Shown here: positions 1-7,010 of the stretch, in pieces | How the letters are laid out: every line of letters starts with the position of its first letter | Numbering within the stretch: the first letter of the stretch is position 1 | From: an uncultured Blautia sp. | Lineage (GTDB): Bacteria > Bacillota > Clostridia > Lachnospirales > Lachnospiraceae | Assembly: GCA_900551075.1 (NCBI GenBank) | Contig: URVB01000054.1 | Span: 1-25,137, forward strand | Length of the DNA: 25,137 bases | Reading direction: 5' to 3' | The notes under the pieces: generated by a model | Databases searched by the model: none | Seen by the model: the letters and a program-made list of their open reading frames with translations, nothing else | Told to the model about the DNA's origin: nothing | Made by a program: the position numbers and the translations under genes

Positions 1-1060
1 CCGTAGACATGATTGCGGCAAGAATACCGCAGAGGAAAATACCTCCGATAAACGGCAGCGCCAGATCAACGCTAAACAGCTTATTGATCATTTCAATAAA
101 CACACTCTCCGAAGAAGCCGCCCCGTTCTCTCCAAGGATGACCGGAAGCAGATAAGCACGCCCGATCACACCGATAAGGCAGGCCGCACCCAGAGAAAGG
201 ATATCCCATACAATTGCGATCACGCTGGATTTTTTGAGCTCCTTCTCACTCCTGACAGCCATGAAACGTGTCAGAATATGCGGCATTCCGCAATACCCAA
301 GTCCCCATGCAAGCTGGGAAAAAATCTCGATAAATGTATACGGACGGTCTCCGTTCGTCAGAGGAGCCAGAAAAGACGCCGCTCCGCCTACCGTGCCGCT
401 CTGCGTCAGCAGTTCGTTTAAGCTGCCCGGCAGCATAAAATATGCCACGATCGGAACGACCAAAAGGCCGATGAGCATCAGTGTTCCCTGGATAAAATCT
501 GTCACACAGACTGCCATAAAGCCGCCCATAAAGGTGTAGCAGAGAATAACACCTGCGCCAATGGCAAGGGCAATGTGATAATCAATTCCAAATACCGTAT
601 TAAAGAGCTTTCCGCCTGCTGCAAGCGCAGATGCCGTATACACCAGAAAGAAAACAACAATCACAATCGAGGATACCAGAAGAAGAAGCCGCTTCTTATC
701 ACGAAAACGGTTTTCGAAATATGCCGGGATTGTAAGGGAATTATTTGCTTCAATCGTATATTTCCTGAGTCTTCCGGAAATGAATACCCAGTTGCAGACA
801 GTTCCTATGAAAAGTCCGACTGCAATCCATATCTGTCCGGTTCCCATTGCATAAATCGCTCCCGGGAGCCCCATCAAGAGCCATCCGCTCATATCGGATG
901 CCTGTGCGGATAATGCCGCTACCCACGCATTCAGCCCGCGCCCTCCCAGGAAATAGTCTTCAGAGCTGACTGTTTTTTTCATATAGACCGCACCCACGAC
1001 TACCATCAATAACAGGTAGACTACAAATGCGGACAAAATAATCACTGTTGTGCCACTCAA
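1..1060 (-). CDS. putP: Sodium/proline symporter PutP, N-terminal part (runs off window)
   Basis: This gene encodes a sodium:solute symporter family membrane protein that probably imports proline with Na+. About 353 codons are visible; the C-terminal part lies beyond the left edge. Reading from the start, there is an N-terminal hydrophobic segment (about residues 4-26), then SSEDYFLGGRGL and the PutP signature ASDMSGWLLMGLPG at about residues 54-67. The Asp in that signature aligns with the Na+-coupling Asp55 known in E. coli PutP. SLTIPAYFENRF (about 109-120) is also typical of PutP, and several more hydrophobic helices follow. I chose the TTG at 1058-1060 because a strong GAGGAGGAG site precedes it by about 5 bases and no in-frame ATG lies upstream. 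Related SSS-family transporters of pantothenate or other solutes are possible, but the signature favours proline. Confidence 0.9.
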   Translation of the reverse strand, partial: MSGTTVIILSAFVVYLLLMVVVGAVYMKKTVSSEDYFLGGRGLNAWVAALSAQASDMSGWLLMGLPGAIYAMGTGQIWIAVGLFIGTVCNWVFISGRLRKYTIEANNSLTIPAYFENRFRDKKRLLLLVSSIVIVVFFLVYTASALAAGGKLFNTVFGIDYHIALAIGAGVILCYTFMGGFMAVCVTDFIQGTLMLIGLLVVPIVAYFMLPGSLNELLTQSGTVGGAASFLAPLTNGDRPYTFIEIFSQLAWGLGYCGMPHILTRFMAVRSEKELKKSSVIAIVWDILSLGAACLIGVIGRAYLLPVILGENGAASSESVFIEMINKLFSVDLALPFIGGIFLCGILAAIMST

Positions 1061-1097
1061 TGTTTCTCCTCCTCTTTATAAAAAAATATTCTTTTAC

Positions 1098-1127
1098 ACT
1101 TTACCACATTATCGCCCTCAAATGCAA
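1098..1127 (-). promoter_or_regulatory. Predicted promoter of putP
   Basis: On the minus strand TTGCAT (1122-1127) and TAAAGT (1098-1103) are separated by 18 bases, with a TG just upstream of the -10 (extended -10). It lies about 40 bases before the TTG start of putP and just after the terminator of the preceding operon. The -10 matches only moderately, so this is tentative. Confidence 0.45.
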
Positions 1128-1136
1128 CTATAAAAT

Positions 1137-1161
1137 AGGGAAGACTCTGTAAGCCTCCCCT
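1137..1161 (-). terminator. Intrinsic terminator after the xth-GH13-DUF5662 operon
   Basis: A 10-bp stem (1137-1146 with 1152-1161, two G-U pairs) has a 5-base loop. On the minus strand it is followed by a short T-rich stretch (ATTTTAT). It begins 4 bases after the DUF5662 stop codon. On the plus strand a run of five T follows the stem, so it could work both ways. Confidence 0.7.
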
Positions 1162-1165
1162 GTTT

Positions 1166-1720
1166 TTAATACTTTGGCTCTTTTGGCGCCCGTTTCAAAT
1201 AAACATGCTTTATATAATGGAGGGTTTTCTCTTCCCCATGATCGTTCAGTATCCGAAGCAGAGCCTCCAGCTCTTTCTTTGTCTGCGGATGGATGAACCA
1301 CAGCTTTTCCTTGCTTTTCAAAAAGTATTCCAGGGGCTGGCTGTTGGTATAGGCATCTCCAAGATACGTACGGGACGCACTGATTCTGTCCATCACCATC
1401 TCCGCCACATACCTTCTCGGCATCTGCGCTCCCATGATCACATGCTCTCCATCCAGGGAATAATCCACCCAGTGTTCAAAATGATGCTTGTTTCTGCCCT
1501 TATGATGCAGCCAGGAGGTGGATACCCCGATATCCTCCCGTTCAGCATTGTTGGGACTCCTTGTTCCCTGATAATATTTGCATCCGACCAAAAATTCCGC
1601 CGGATGATATTTCGTCAGATCGTGGAGCAGGCCCTGCTTATACAGCCCGATACGGAAGCAATACCGCATGACCATAAGTTTATGTTTCGTAATTGTTTTA
1701 AAATGCAGCCATGGATGCAT
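1166..1720 (-). CDS. DUF5662 family protein
   Basis: This 184-residue soluble protein resembles the DUF5662 family, which is common in Clostridia and has no established function that I know of. Two conserved polar blocks stand out. HDLTKYHPAEF (residues 33-43) contains an HD pair. WLHHKGRNKHHFEHW (70-84) is very rich in His and could bind metal, in a way reminiscent of HD-domain phosphohydrolases; this is inference from composition only. No signal peptide or membrane segment is seen. The start is fixed by an in-frame TGA about 6 bases upstream and a G-rich ribosome site. The gene begins 14 bases after the stop of the GH13-like gene, so the two are probably co-transcribed and perhaps translationally coupled. 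It is the last gene of its operon. Confidence 0.8.
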   Translation of the reverse strand: MHPWLHFKTITKHKLMVMRYCFRIGLYKQGLLHDLTKYHPAEFLVGCKYYQGTRSPNNAEREDIGVSTSWLHHKGRNKHHFEHWVDYSLDGEHVIMGAQMPRRYVAEMVMDRISASRTYLGDAYTNSQPLEYFLKSKEKLWFIHPQTKKELEALLRILNDHGEEKTLHYIKHVYLKRAPKEPKY

Positions 1721-1734
1721 GCAGCCTCATCCCC

Positions 1735-3573
1735 CTACCTGCCAAGCAGCACAACGATGGTGCGCGGCGAAATTTGAATCTTTTTCTCGTACTCCTCTTC
1801 CCCCTCGGAAAAATACGGGCCGTCCCCGGTTCTGGACGTATCTGCTATCTTTTTCCATTTCATCCCTTCCAAAAGGTTGGGAAGCGCAATGTCTCTGGAC
1901 TCCCAATGAAAATTATATGCCACAAAGATCGTATCGTCGGGTGTCCCATCCTCCTTTTGTGCATAGGCTCCGCAGTACATTACCCCCAAAAGGCGGCATG
2001 TATTTTCATAGCTTAAATACCATGCCCGCTCTCCGTGAAAGGAAATATCCGGCAGACCCCTGGTCAGATAATCAATTCCCTTTAATTCACCGGCAGTATG
2101 CAAAATGGGGTGTGCCTTTCTGAAACCAATCGCTTCCTGCACAAAACGCAGCAGCTTCTGATTCTTCCTGTAACCCTTCCAGTCAATCCAGCCTACCGGA
2201 TTATCCTGACAATAAGCATTGTTATTTCCATCCTGGGAATTTGCGATCTCATCTCCGCCGTAAATCATCGGAACTCCCTGACTTAGAAGCAGAAGAAGAA
2301 ACGCGTTTTTCATCTGGCGTTCACGAATCTGGCGGATTGCCAGCTTTCTGCTGGGGCCCTCTATACCACAGTTCCAGGAATAATTATAATCACTGCCATC
2401 GTGATTGTTCTCTCCATTTGTTTCATTATGCTTATAATTGTAGGTCACTGCATCATACAGGGTAAAGCCATCCTGACATGCCATATAATTGACCACCGCA
2501 TGAGTCTTCGGATTCCTCCTGATATGATATTCGGCAGCCTTAAGCATCCCCTCGTCACTTTTCAGAAAACGGCGCATATCCTGTAAAAATCCCATATGAT
2601 ATTCCGCAAGATTTCTGTTTCCGGTATCTTCCGCCGGAAATCCCGCTGCCATGATCTTCGTATCGGAAAGCAGCACCTCCCTTCGGAGCAGCTCAACGGG
2701 TGCTCCGTCTCCCAGCAAATGGAAGCCATCCACATGATAATAAAGCTTCCAGAACAGTACGGTCCGCAAAGCAACCAACGGTCTGGTTTCCTTCGGGAAA
2801 TACAGCTCCATAATACATTCTATCCCGGCCTGATGCAGCGCCTTCACCATATCCTTAAACTCTCTTTCCGGCTCCTTCGTTGCACAGTAGGAACGCTTCG
2901 GTGCAAAATAATATCCCGGAAGATAGCCCCAATAATTCACTCTGCCTTCTGAACGTTTTTCTGAAATCAATCCTGTTTTCTGTTCTATCGGAGGAATTTC
3001 CATGAATTCATAAGCCGGCATCAGCTCAACTGCATTAATGCCAAGGCTCTGCCAATAAGGAAGCATTCCTATCAGCCCGCGAAAAGTTCCTTTTTCTTTT
3101 GCCGGAAGCTTATACTGTTTCGTATATCCCCTTACGTGAATCTTATAGAGGATCATTTCCTCATACGGAATGGAAGGTGCACAATCCCCTTCCCAATCAT
3201 AGCTGTTCTCCGGCAAAAAGCCGCACCGAATCCTATGCTCATCTTCCGCATCCATAGCAGCTCCAAAATGCTCTCTCCCCCGAATACTGTATGCACACGG
3301 ATCCTGCACAATCCTGCCGTCAATACGAAAGTTGTATTCGTATTCCTTTGCTTTTATTCCTGCCACCATCAGGGAACGCACCTTACCCAGCCTGTCTTCT
3401 GAAGTAAAGCTGATTTCCCGGGTAGGGACTTTGGCTCCTTTATAGTATAATACAAGTGATGCCTCCGCTCCGTCCGGCACTTCCACTGCAAAATTATAGC
3501 CCTCTGCCATTTTATTAGCGCCAGGCAGCAATGGATATCCCTGTCCGATACGGCTTTTATTCTGTGAAGCCAT
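1735..3573 (-). CDS. GH13 GlgX/pullulanase-like protein with degenerate catalytic site
   Basis: This 612-residue intact ORF resembles glycogen-debranching and isoamylase-type GH13 proteins. An N-terminal CBM48-like beta domain (about 15-100) precedes the TIM barrel (ILYKIHVRGYTK at 141-152; NYWGYLPGYYFAP at 213-225). The segment KHNETNGENNHDG (381-393) and GGDEIANSQDGNNNAYCQDN (439-458) match active GlgX-type enzymes closely. The catalytic blocks do not. The region-II nucleophile motif VDGFRFD reads VDGFHLL (281-287). Region III KxxAEPW reads KIMAAGF (306-312). Region I DVVYNH reads ELYFPK. Region IV HD reads QD (367-368). Only the last Asp survives. It is therefore probably a non-hydrolytic glucan-binding or regulatory pseudoenzyme (inference). 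AAGGAGG lies 8 bases before the ATG. It sits 30 bases downstream of xth and just upstream of the DUF5662 gene. Confidence 0.85.
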   Translation of the reverse strand: MASQNKSRIGQGYPLLPGANKMAEGYNFAVEVPDGAEASLVLYYKGAKVPTREISFTSEDRLGKVRSLMVAGIKAKEYEYNFRIDGRIVQDPCAYSIRGREHFGAAMDAEDEHRIRCGFLPENSYDWEGDCAPSIPYEEMILYKIHVRGYTKQYKLPAKEKGTFRGLIGMLPYWQSLGINAVELMPAYEFMEIPPIEQKTGLISEKRSEGRVNYWGYLPGYYFAPKRSYCATKEPEREFKDMVKALHQAGIECIMELYFPKETRPLVALRTVLFWKLYYHVDGFHLLGDGAPVELLRREVLLSDTKIMAAGFPAEDTGNRNLAEYHMGFLQDMRRFLKSDEGMLKAAEYHIRRNPKTHAVVNYMACQDGFTLYDAVTYNYKHNETNGENNHDGSDYNYSWNCGIEGPSRKLAIRQIRERQMKNAFLLLLLSQGVPMIYGGDEIANSQDGNNNAYCQDNPVGWIDWKGYRKNQKLLRFVQEAIGFRKAHPILHTAGELKGIDYLTRGLPDISFHGERAWYLSYENTCRLLGVMYCGAYAQKEDGTPDDTIFVAYNFHWESRDIALPNLLEGMKWKKIADTSRTGDGPYFSEGEEEYEKKIQISPRTIVVLLGR

Positions 3574-3603
3574 AAAGAATCCTCCTTTTTATCCGTCGTA
3601 CGT

Positions 3604-4359
3604 CTAATCTTTGAAATCCAATTCAACAGGGCAGTGATCAGAGCCCATGATCTCCGTATGGATACCCGCACCTGCCAATCGTTCTTCCAGCGCAGGTGAT
3701 ACAATAAAATAATCAATTCTCCATCCGGCGTTTTTCTCCCGTGCCCGGAAACGATAGGACCACCAGGAGTAGATTCCCTCCGCATCCGGATAAAAATACC
3801 GGAAGGTATCGATAAAACCGCTTTCCAGCACTTTTGTAAAACAGGCTCTTTCTTCATCTGTAAAGCCCGCATTCTTACGGTTTGTCTTCGGATTCTTCAA
3901 ATCAATCTCCTGATGCGCCACATTCAGGTCCCCGCAGCAGATGACCGGCTTTATTTCCTGAAGCTTCAGAAGATATTCCAGAAAATCCCTCTCCCAGTCC
4001 ATGCGGTAGGAAAGTCTTTTCAGTTCACTTTGGGAATTCGGCGTATATACAGTAATAAAATAAAAGTCTTCAAACTCCAGGGTAATCACTCGTCCCTCTT
4101 TGTCATGCTCTTCGATTCCAATACCGTAAAATACGGATATAGGCTCCCTTTTTGTAAAAATCGCTGTGCCGGAATATCCGCGGCGGTTGGCATAATTCCA
4201 GTATTGATGATAACCCGGAAGCTCAAGCCTGACCTGCCCCTCCTGGCATTTCGTCTCCTGCAGGCAAAAGATATCTGCATCCAATTCCCTGAATTGCTCT
4301 TCAAAGCCCTTCGTCATACAAGCTCTGATACCATTTACATTCCATGAAATAAATTTCAT
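3604..4359 (-). CDS. xth: Exodeoxyribonuclease III (AP endonuclease)
   Basis: This gene encodes a 251-residue Xth/ExoA family enzyme that cleaves DNA 5' of abasic sites and trims 3' ends during base-excision repair. The length fits the family. Expected active-site residues are all visible: N7 in WNVNGIRA, E35 in LQETKC, Y105 in TVYTPNSQ, D144 and N146 in CGDLNVAH, D216 in WRIDYF and H242 in SDHCPV. A GAGGAG site lies about 6 bases before the ATG, and an extended -10 promoter is just upstream. It is the first gene of a three-gene unit with the GH13-like and DUF5662 genes. That pairing has no obvious functional logic. Confidence 0.96.
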   Translation of the reverse strand: MKFISWNVNGIRACMTKGFEEQFRELDADIFCLQETKCQEGQVRLELPGYHQYWNYANRRGYSGTAIFTKREPISVFYGIGIEEHDKEGRVITLEFEDFYFITVYTPNSQSELKRLSYRMDWERDFLEYLLKLQEIKPVICCGDLNVAHQEIDLKNPKTNRKNAGFTDEERACFTKVLESGFIDTFRYFYPDAEGIYSWWSYRFRAREKNAGWRIDYFIVSPALEERLAGAGIHTEIMGSDHCPVELDFKD

Positions 4360-4388
4360 TTTACTCTCCTCAAAAATTTGTTGCGTCC

Positions 4389-4394
4389 ATTATA
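4389..4394 (-). promoter_or_regulatory. Predicted extended -10 promoter of the xth operon
   Basis: A perfect TATAAT on the minus strand is preceded by TGT, giving an extended -10. It lies about 30 bases upstream of the xth start codon. No good -35 hexamer is seen at normal spacing, only a T-rich stretch. It diverges from the antiporter promoter about 60 bases away. Confidence 0.6.
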
Positions 4395-4454
4395 ACATAT
4401 TTCCTGTATGCAAAAAACACATTTTTTGATTTTTCCGGTATTCCCGATATTTGC

Positions 4455-4483
4455 TTGCACTTGCATTTTCCCGGTGCTATAAT
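4455..4483 (+). promoter_or_regulatory. Strong promoter for the antiporter gene
   Basis: TTGCAC (4455-4460) and TATAAT (4478-4483) are separated by exactly 17 bases, and TGC precedes the -10. The expected transcript start is near 4490. This also shows that an upstream in-frame TTG at 4451 cannot be the translation start. Confidence 0.85.
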
Positions 4484-4528
4484 TTTTTTGATATTTACAT
4501 AAAACTCACCAATGAGGGGGAAAATAAA

Positions 4529-5716
4529 ATGGAAACATACGTAATATTCAAAGATCTTGCCATTATTCTGATCTCAGCCAAGCTCTGCGGACTGCTTGCA
4601 GCCAAACTCAAAGCCCCGCAGGTTGTCGGTGAAATTATCGCCGGACTCCTGATCGGTCCGGGCATCCTGGGATTGGTTCAGCAGAACGGGCTGATCAGCG
4701 GGATGGCTGAAATCGGCGTCGTTCTTTTGATGTTTTTCGCCGGGCTGCAGACCAGCCTTCATGATCTGAAACGCACCGGCTTGAAGGCACTGCTCATTGC
4801 CTGCGCAGGTGTATTCGTTCCGCTTGCCGGAGGATATATCCTTTACTGCTGTTACTACGGCTTCGCCCCAAGCGGTACCAGCCAGTTTTATTCTGCACTT
4901 TTTACAGGCGTTATCATGACCGCAACCTCTGTCAGTATCACAGTTGCCTCTTTACAGGAGCTGGGATACCTGAAATCCGAAACAGGCACCACCATCATGA
5001 GTGCTGCTATTATTGATGATGTAATCGGTATCATTGTACTGACCTTTGTTGTAGGCATGAAAGATCCGGATTCCAAACCAATGACGGTGATCATCAGCAC
5101 TGTTCTGTTCTTTGCGGCAGCCGTTATTTTCGGTGTTCTTATTTATCAATTGTTTAAAAAACTGGACAAACGTTATCCACACACCCGCCGTATCCCGATC
5201 CTTGGCTTTGTTCTTGCCTTCGCCATGGCCTATATTGCAGAAAAATATTTTGGTATTGCAGATATCACCGGCGCTTATGTAGCAGGTATCGTACTCTGCA
5301 GTATTGATGACTCCGAGTATATTGCCAGAAAAGTGGATATCAGCTCCTACATGCTGTTTGCCCCTGTATTTTTTGCCAGTATCGGGCTGAAGACTTCCAT
5401 CGACGAAATGACACCTGCTCTTTTGGTTTTTTGTGTCCTTTTTGTCATTGTTGCACTGATCACCAAGGTCATCGGCTGCGGAACAATGTCAAAGATACTG
5501 GGCTTCTCTGTCACAGATTCTCTGAAAATCGGCGTCGGCATGATGACACGCGGCGAGGTTGCTCTGATCGTAGCACAGAAAGGACTTCAGGTGGGTATGA
5601 TCCAGGCCAAATATTTCTCTGCCGTCATACTGCTGATCCTGGCTTCTTCCATTATCACACCCATCCTGCTGAAGCTGCTTTACGGGCATAAGAAAGAAGC
5701 ATTGCAATCCTGCTAG
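4529..5716 (+). CDS. CPA2-family cation:proton antiporter
   Basis: This 395-residue polytopic membrane protein of the monovalent cation:proton antiporter-2 family (KefB/NapA-like) probably exchanges Na+ or K+ for H+. About a dozen hydrophobic segments can be read. PQVVGEIIAGLLIGPGILG near the N-terminus is the classic CPA2 helix. AAIIDDVIGI near the middle carries the paired acidic residues used for ion coupling, and MMTRGEVALIVAQKGL lies near the C-terminus. No C-terminal RCK/TrkA-N domain follows, so regulation by nucleotide or glutathione as in KefB is not supported. The ATG at 4529 is chosen because GAGGGGG lies 8 bases before it and the promoter ends at 4483. Substrate ion is not determined. 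Confidence 0.92.
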   Translation: METYVIFKDLAIILISAKLCGLLAAKLKAPQVVGEIIAGLLIGPGILGLVQQNGLISGMAEIGVVLLMFFAGLQTSLHDLKRTGLKALLIACAGVFVPLAGGYILYCCYYGFAPSGTSQFYSALFTGVIMTATSVSITVASLQELGYLKSETGTTIMSAAIIDDVIGIIVLTFVVGMKDPDSKPMTVIISTVLFFAAAVIFGVLIYQLFKKLDKRYPHTRRIPILGFVLAFAMAYIAEKYFGIADITGAYVAGIVLCSIDDSEYIARKVDISSYMLFAPVFFASIGLKTSIDEMTPALLVFCVLFVIVALITKVIGCGTMSKILGFSVTDSLKIGVGMMTRGEVALIVAQKGLQVGMIQAKYFSAVILLILASSIITPILLKLLYGHKKEALQSC

Positions 5717-5761
5717 GTTTCTGTTAAAATGAAACATTATATAATAAGTGAGGACATAATT

Positions 5762-6130
5762 ATGAGTGATGAATTAAATAATGCAAAATGCAGCCCCAGC
5801 GACTGCGCTTCCTGTCAGGGCGGCTGCGGCAGCGTTGACGGGCATCGTACAATTACATTGACTATGGAGGACGATACAGAAGTTGAATGCGCAATTCTGA
5901 CAGTTTATCCGGTAGAACCCAAAGAATACATTGCACTTCTTCCTCTGGATGAGAATGGTCAGAACGAAACCGGAGAAGTCTTCCTGTACGCTTTTTCCCG
6001 TACGGAAGAAGGAGAGCCAATGCTGGAGAATATTGAGGATGACGAGGAATACGCGAAAGCTGCCGAAGCCTTTGATACCATCCTGGAAAATGCACGCAGG
6101 GCAGAAGAGTCCGGAGAACCGCTGGAATAA
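5762..6130 (+). CDS. DUF1292 family protein with Cys-rich N-terminus
   Basis: This 122-residue acidic protein has the DUF1292 (YrzB-like) pattern TITLTMEDDTEVECAILTVYPVEPKEYIALLPLD followed by an acidic helix (EDDEEYAKAAEAFDTIL), a family of unknown function. The odd part is the N-terminus. C10, C15, C18 and C22 are spaced CX4CX2CX3C and could hold a metal or an Fe-S cluster; this is inference. A GTGAGGA site 7 bases before the ATG at 5762 supports this start over the ATG at 5729, which has no such site. It lies 45 bases behind the antiporter and shares its terminator, so the two are probably one transcript. Confidence 0.85.
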   Translation: MSDELNNAKCSPSDCASCQGGCGSVDGHRTITLTMEDDTEVECAILTVYPVEPKEYIALLPLDENGQNETGEVFLYAFSRTEEGEPMLENIEDDEEYAKAAEAFDTILENARRAEESGEPLE

Positions 6131-6186
6131 ACCAACCGAAGGGACCGGATTGCATTTAAAGCAAAACCGATTACTTTCTTACGAAA

Positions 6187-6229
6187 CAAAAAAGACTCAT
6201 ATCGCAGTAAATGCGGTGTGAGCCTTTTT
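6187..6229. terminator. Bidirectional intrinsic terminator between convergent genes
   Basis: A 13-bp imperfect stem (6194-6206 with 6212-6224) has the loop GTAAA. It is flanked by TTTTT on the plus strand (6225-6229) and by a run of A (6187-6193) that gives a T-run on the minus strand. It closes the antiporter-DUF1292 unit and the convergent mutarotase-like gene. Confidence 0.85.
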
Positions 6230-6250
6230 CAATGATAACTCAGATCAAGA

Positions 6251-6898
6251 TTATCTATGCCAGGCCAGTCTTACACTGCCGGAATGATGTTCTCCTGTCA
6301 TCCAGTCCACGTCATTGGTAATCCAATCCATGATCTCCAGTTGCCGTGTTTCCCATGCAATTGTTGCCTGTCTTTCCTCCTCCGTCTCCTCCGTCTCCAT
6401 TGTAGTATCAATTTCATTATATCCGAAAATATATCCTCCTGCGCTCCAAATGCTGAAATTGCTGTCCGGGCCGGGATCAACAGTATCTCCCCGCTGCTCA
6501 GCCAGCCTGTCATGCCTGCGCTTGTATTCTTCTTCACAACCCGGTTTCAATTTTGTCATAAACATTCTGTGGCGAATCAGCTCTTTGCTCTCTCTTACAA
6601 TGCCAAAATTATGATACATGAGGCGCATATCTTCTCCCGGAACAGAAATCCAGGTGAAGGTATCCTCTATCTTCCTTATCAAAGAATCCTTTCTTTGCTG
6701 TTCTTCCTTGGAGGGCGCCGTCTTGCCTTCCTTTTCATAGTAACCGAAAACCAAGCTGTCCGCATTCCAGATGCTGAAATTTTTTATTTCGTTCCGATCC
6801 AGAAATTCTGTCAGCTCCGGCCAGATTTCTCCAAGCTTTTTACGGTATTCGTCCATCCGGCCTTTTTTTACTTCCATTGCAAATGCATGTCTTTCCAT
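6251..6898 (-). CDS. Two-domain L-rhamnose mutarotase-like protein
   Basis: This 215-residue protein is built of two copies of the RhaM/RhaU (L-rhamnose mutarotase, ferredoxin-like dimeric barrel) domain, which is normally a single unit of about 104 residues. Copy 1 (about 1-105) reads RHAFAMEVKKGRMDEYRKKL then IWPELTEFL and NFSIWNADSLVFGYYE. Copy 2 (about 108-215) reads RHRMFMTKLKPGCEEEYKRR then NFSIWSAGGYIFGYNE. In E. coli RhaM, Tyr18 and His22 are active-site residues. Copy 1 keeps Y18 but has L22; copy 2 keeps both (Y125, H129). A single chain may mimic the usual dimer with one active site (inference). Sugar specificity is unknown, and no rhamnose genes are nearby. GGGAGG lies 9 bases before the ATG. 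It is monocistronic, with its own promoter and a shared terminator. Confidence 0.85.
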   Translation of the reverse strand: MERHAFAMEVKKGRMDEYRKKLGEIWPELTEFLDRNEIKNFSIWNADSLVFGYYEKEGKTAPSKEEQQRKDSLIRKIEDTFTWISVPGEDMRLMYHNFGIVRESKELIRHRMFMTKLKPGCEEEYKRRHDRLAEQRGDTVDPGPDSNFSIWSAGGYIFGYNEIDTTMETEETEEERQATIAWETRQLEIMDWITNDVDWMTGEHHSGSVRLAWHR

Positions 6899-6945
6899 CG
6901 TGTAATTCCTCCCGGTTCTTTTCCTGCGTTGCTGCCTATGCGTCC

Positions 6946-6951
6946 ATTATA
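6946..6951 (-). promoter_or_regulatory. Predicted extended -10 promoter of the mutarotase-like gene
   Basis: The minus strand reads TGCTATAAT, a perfect extended -10, about 50 bases before the start codon. It directly follows the fabV terminator, whose T-run occupies the spacer region. No convincing -35 is present. Confidence 0.55.
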
Positions 6952-6963
6952 GCATCAGGGGAC

Positions 6964-7004
6964 AAAAAAAGCCATAAGCAGAATCAGGATTTACTGCTTA
7001 CGGC
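6964..7004 (-). terminator. Intrinsic terminator of fabV
   Basis: An 11-bp stem with one mismatch (6971-6981 with 6994-7004) and a 12-base loop is followed on the minus strand by seven T (6964-6970). It begins 6 bases after the fabV stop codon. Confidence 0.87.
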
Positions 7005-7010
7005 TTCCTG

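Noticed and set aside
1735..3573. GH13-like gene as a decayed pseudogene
   Set aside because: The frame is intact over 612 codons with a strong ribosome site and conserved non-catalytic motifs, so a maintained pseudoenzyme is more likely.
4451..4528. N-terminal extension of the antiporter from a TTG at 4451
   Set aside because: It lies upstream of and within the promoter (TTGCAC-17-TATAAT), and the ATG at 4529 has a good ribosome site.
5740..5745. TATAAT just before the DUF1292 gene as a separate promoter
   Set aside because: The transcript start would fall inside the ribosome site and no good -35 is present; co-transcription with the antiporter is simpler.
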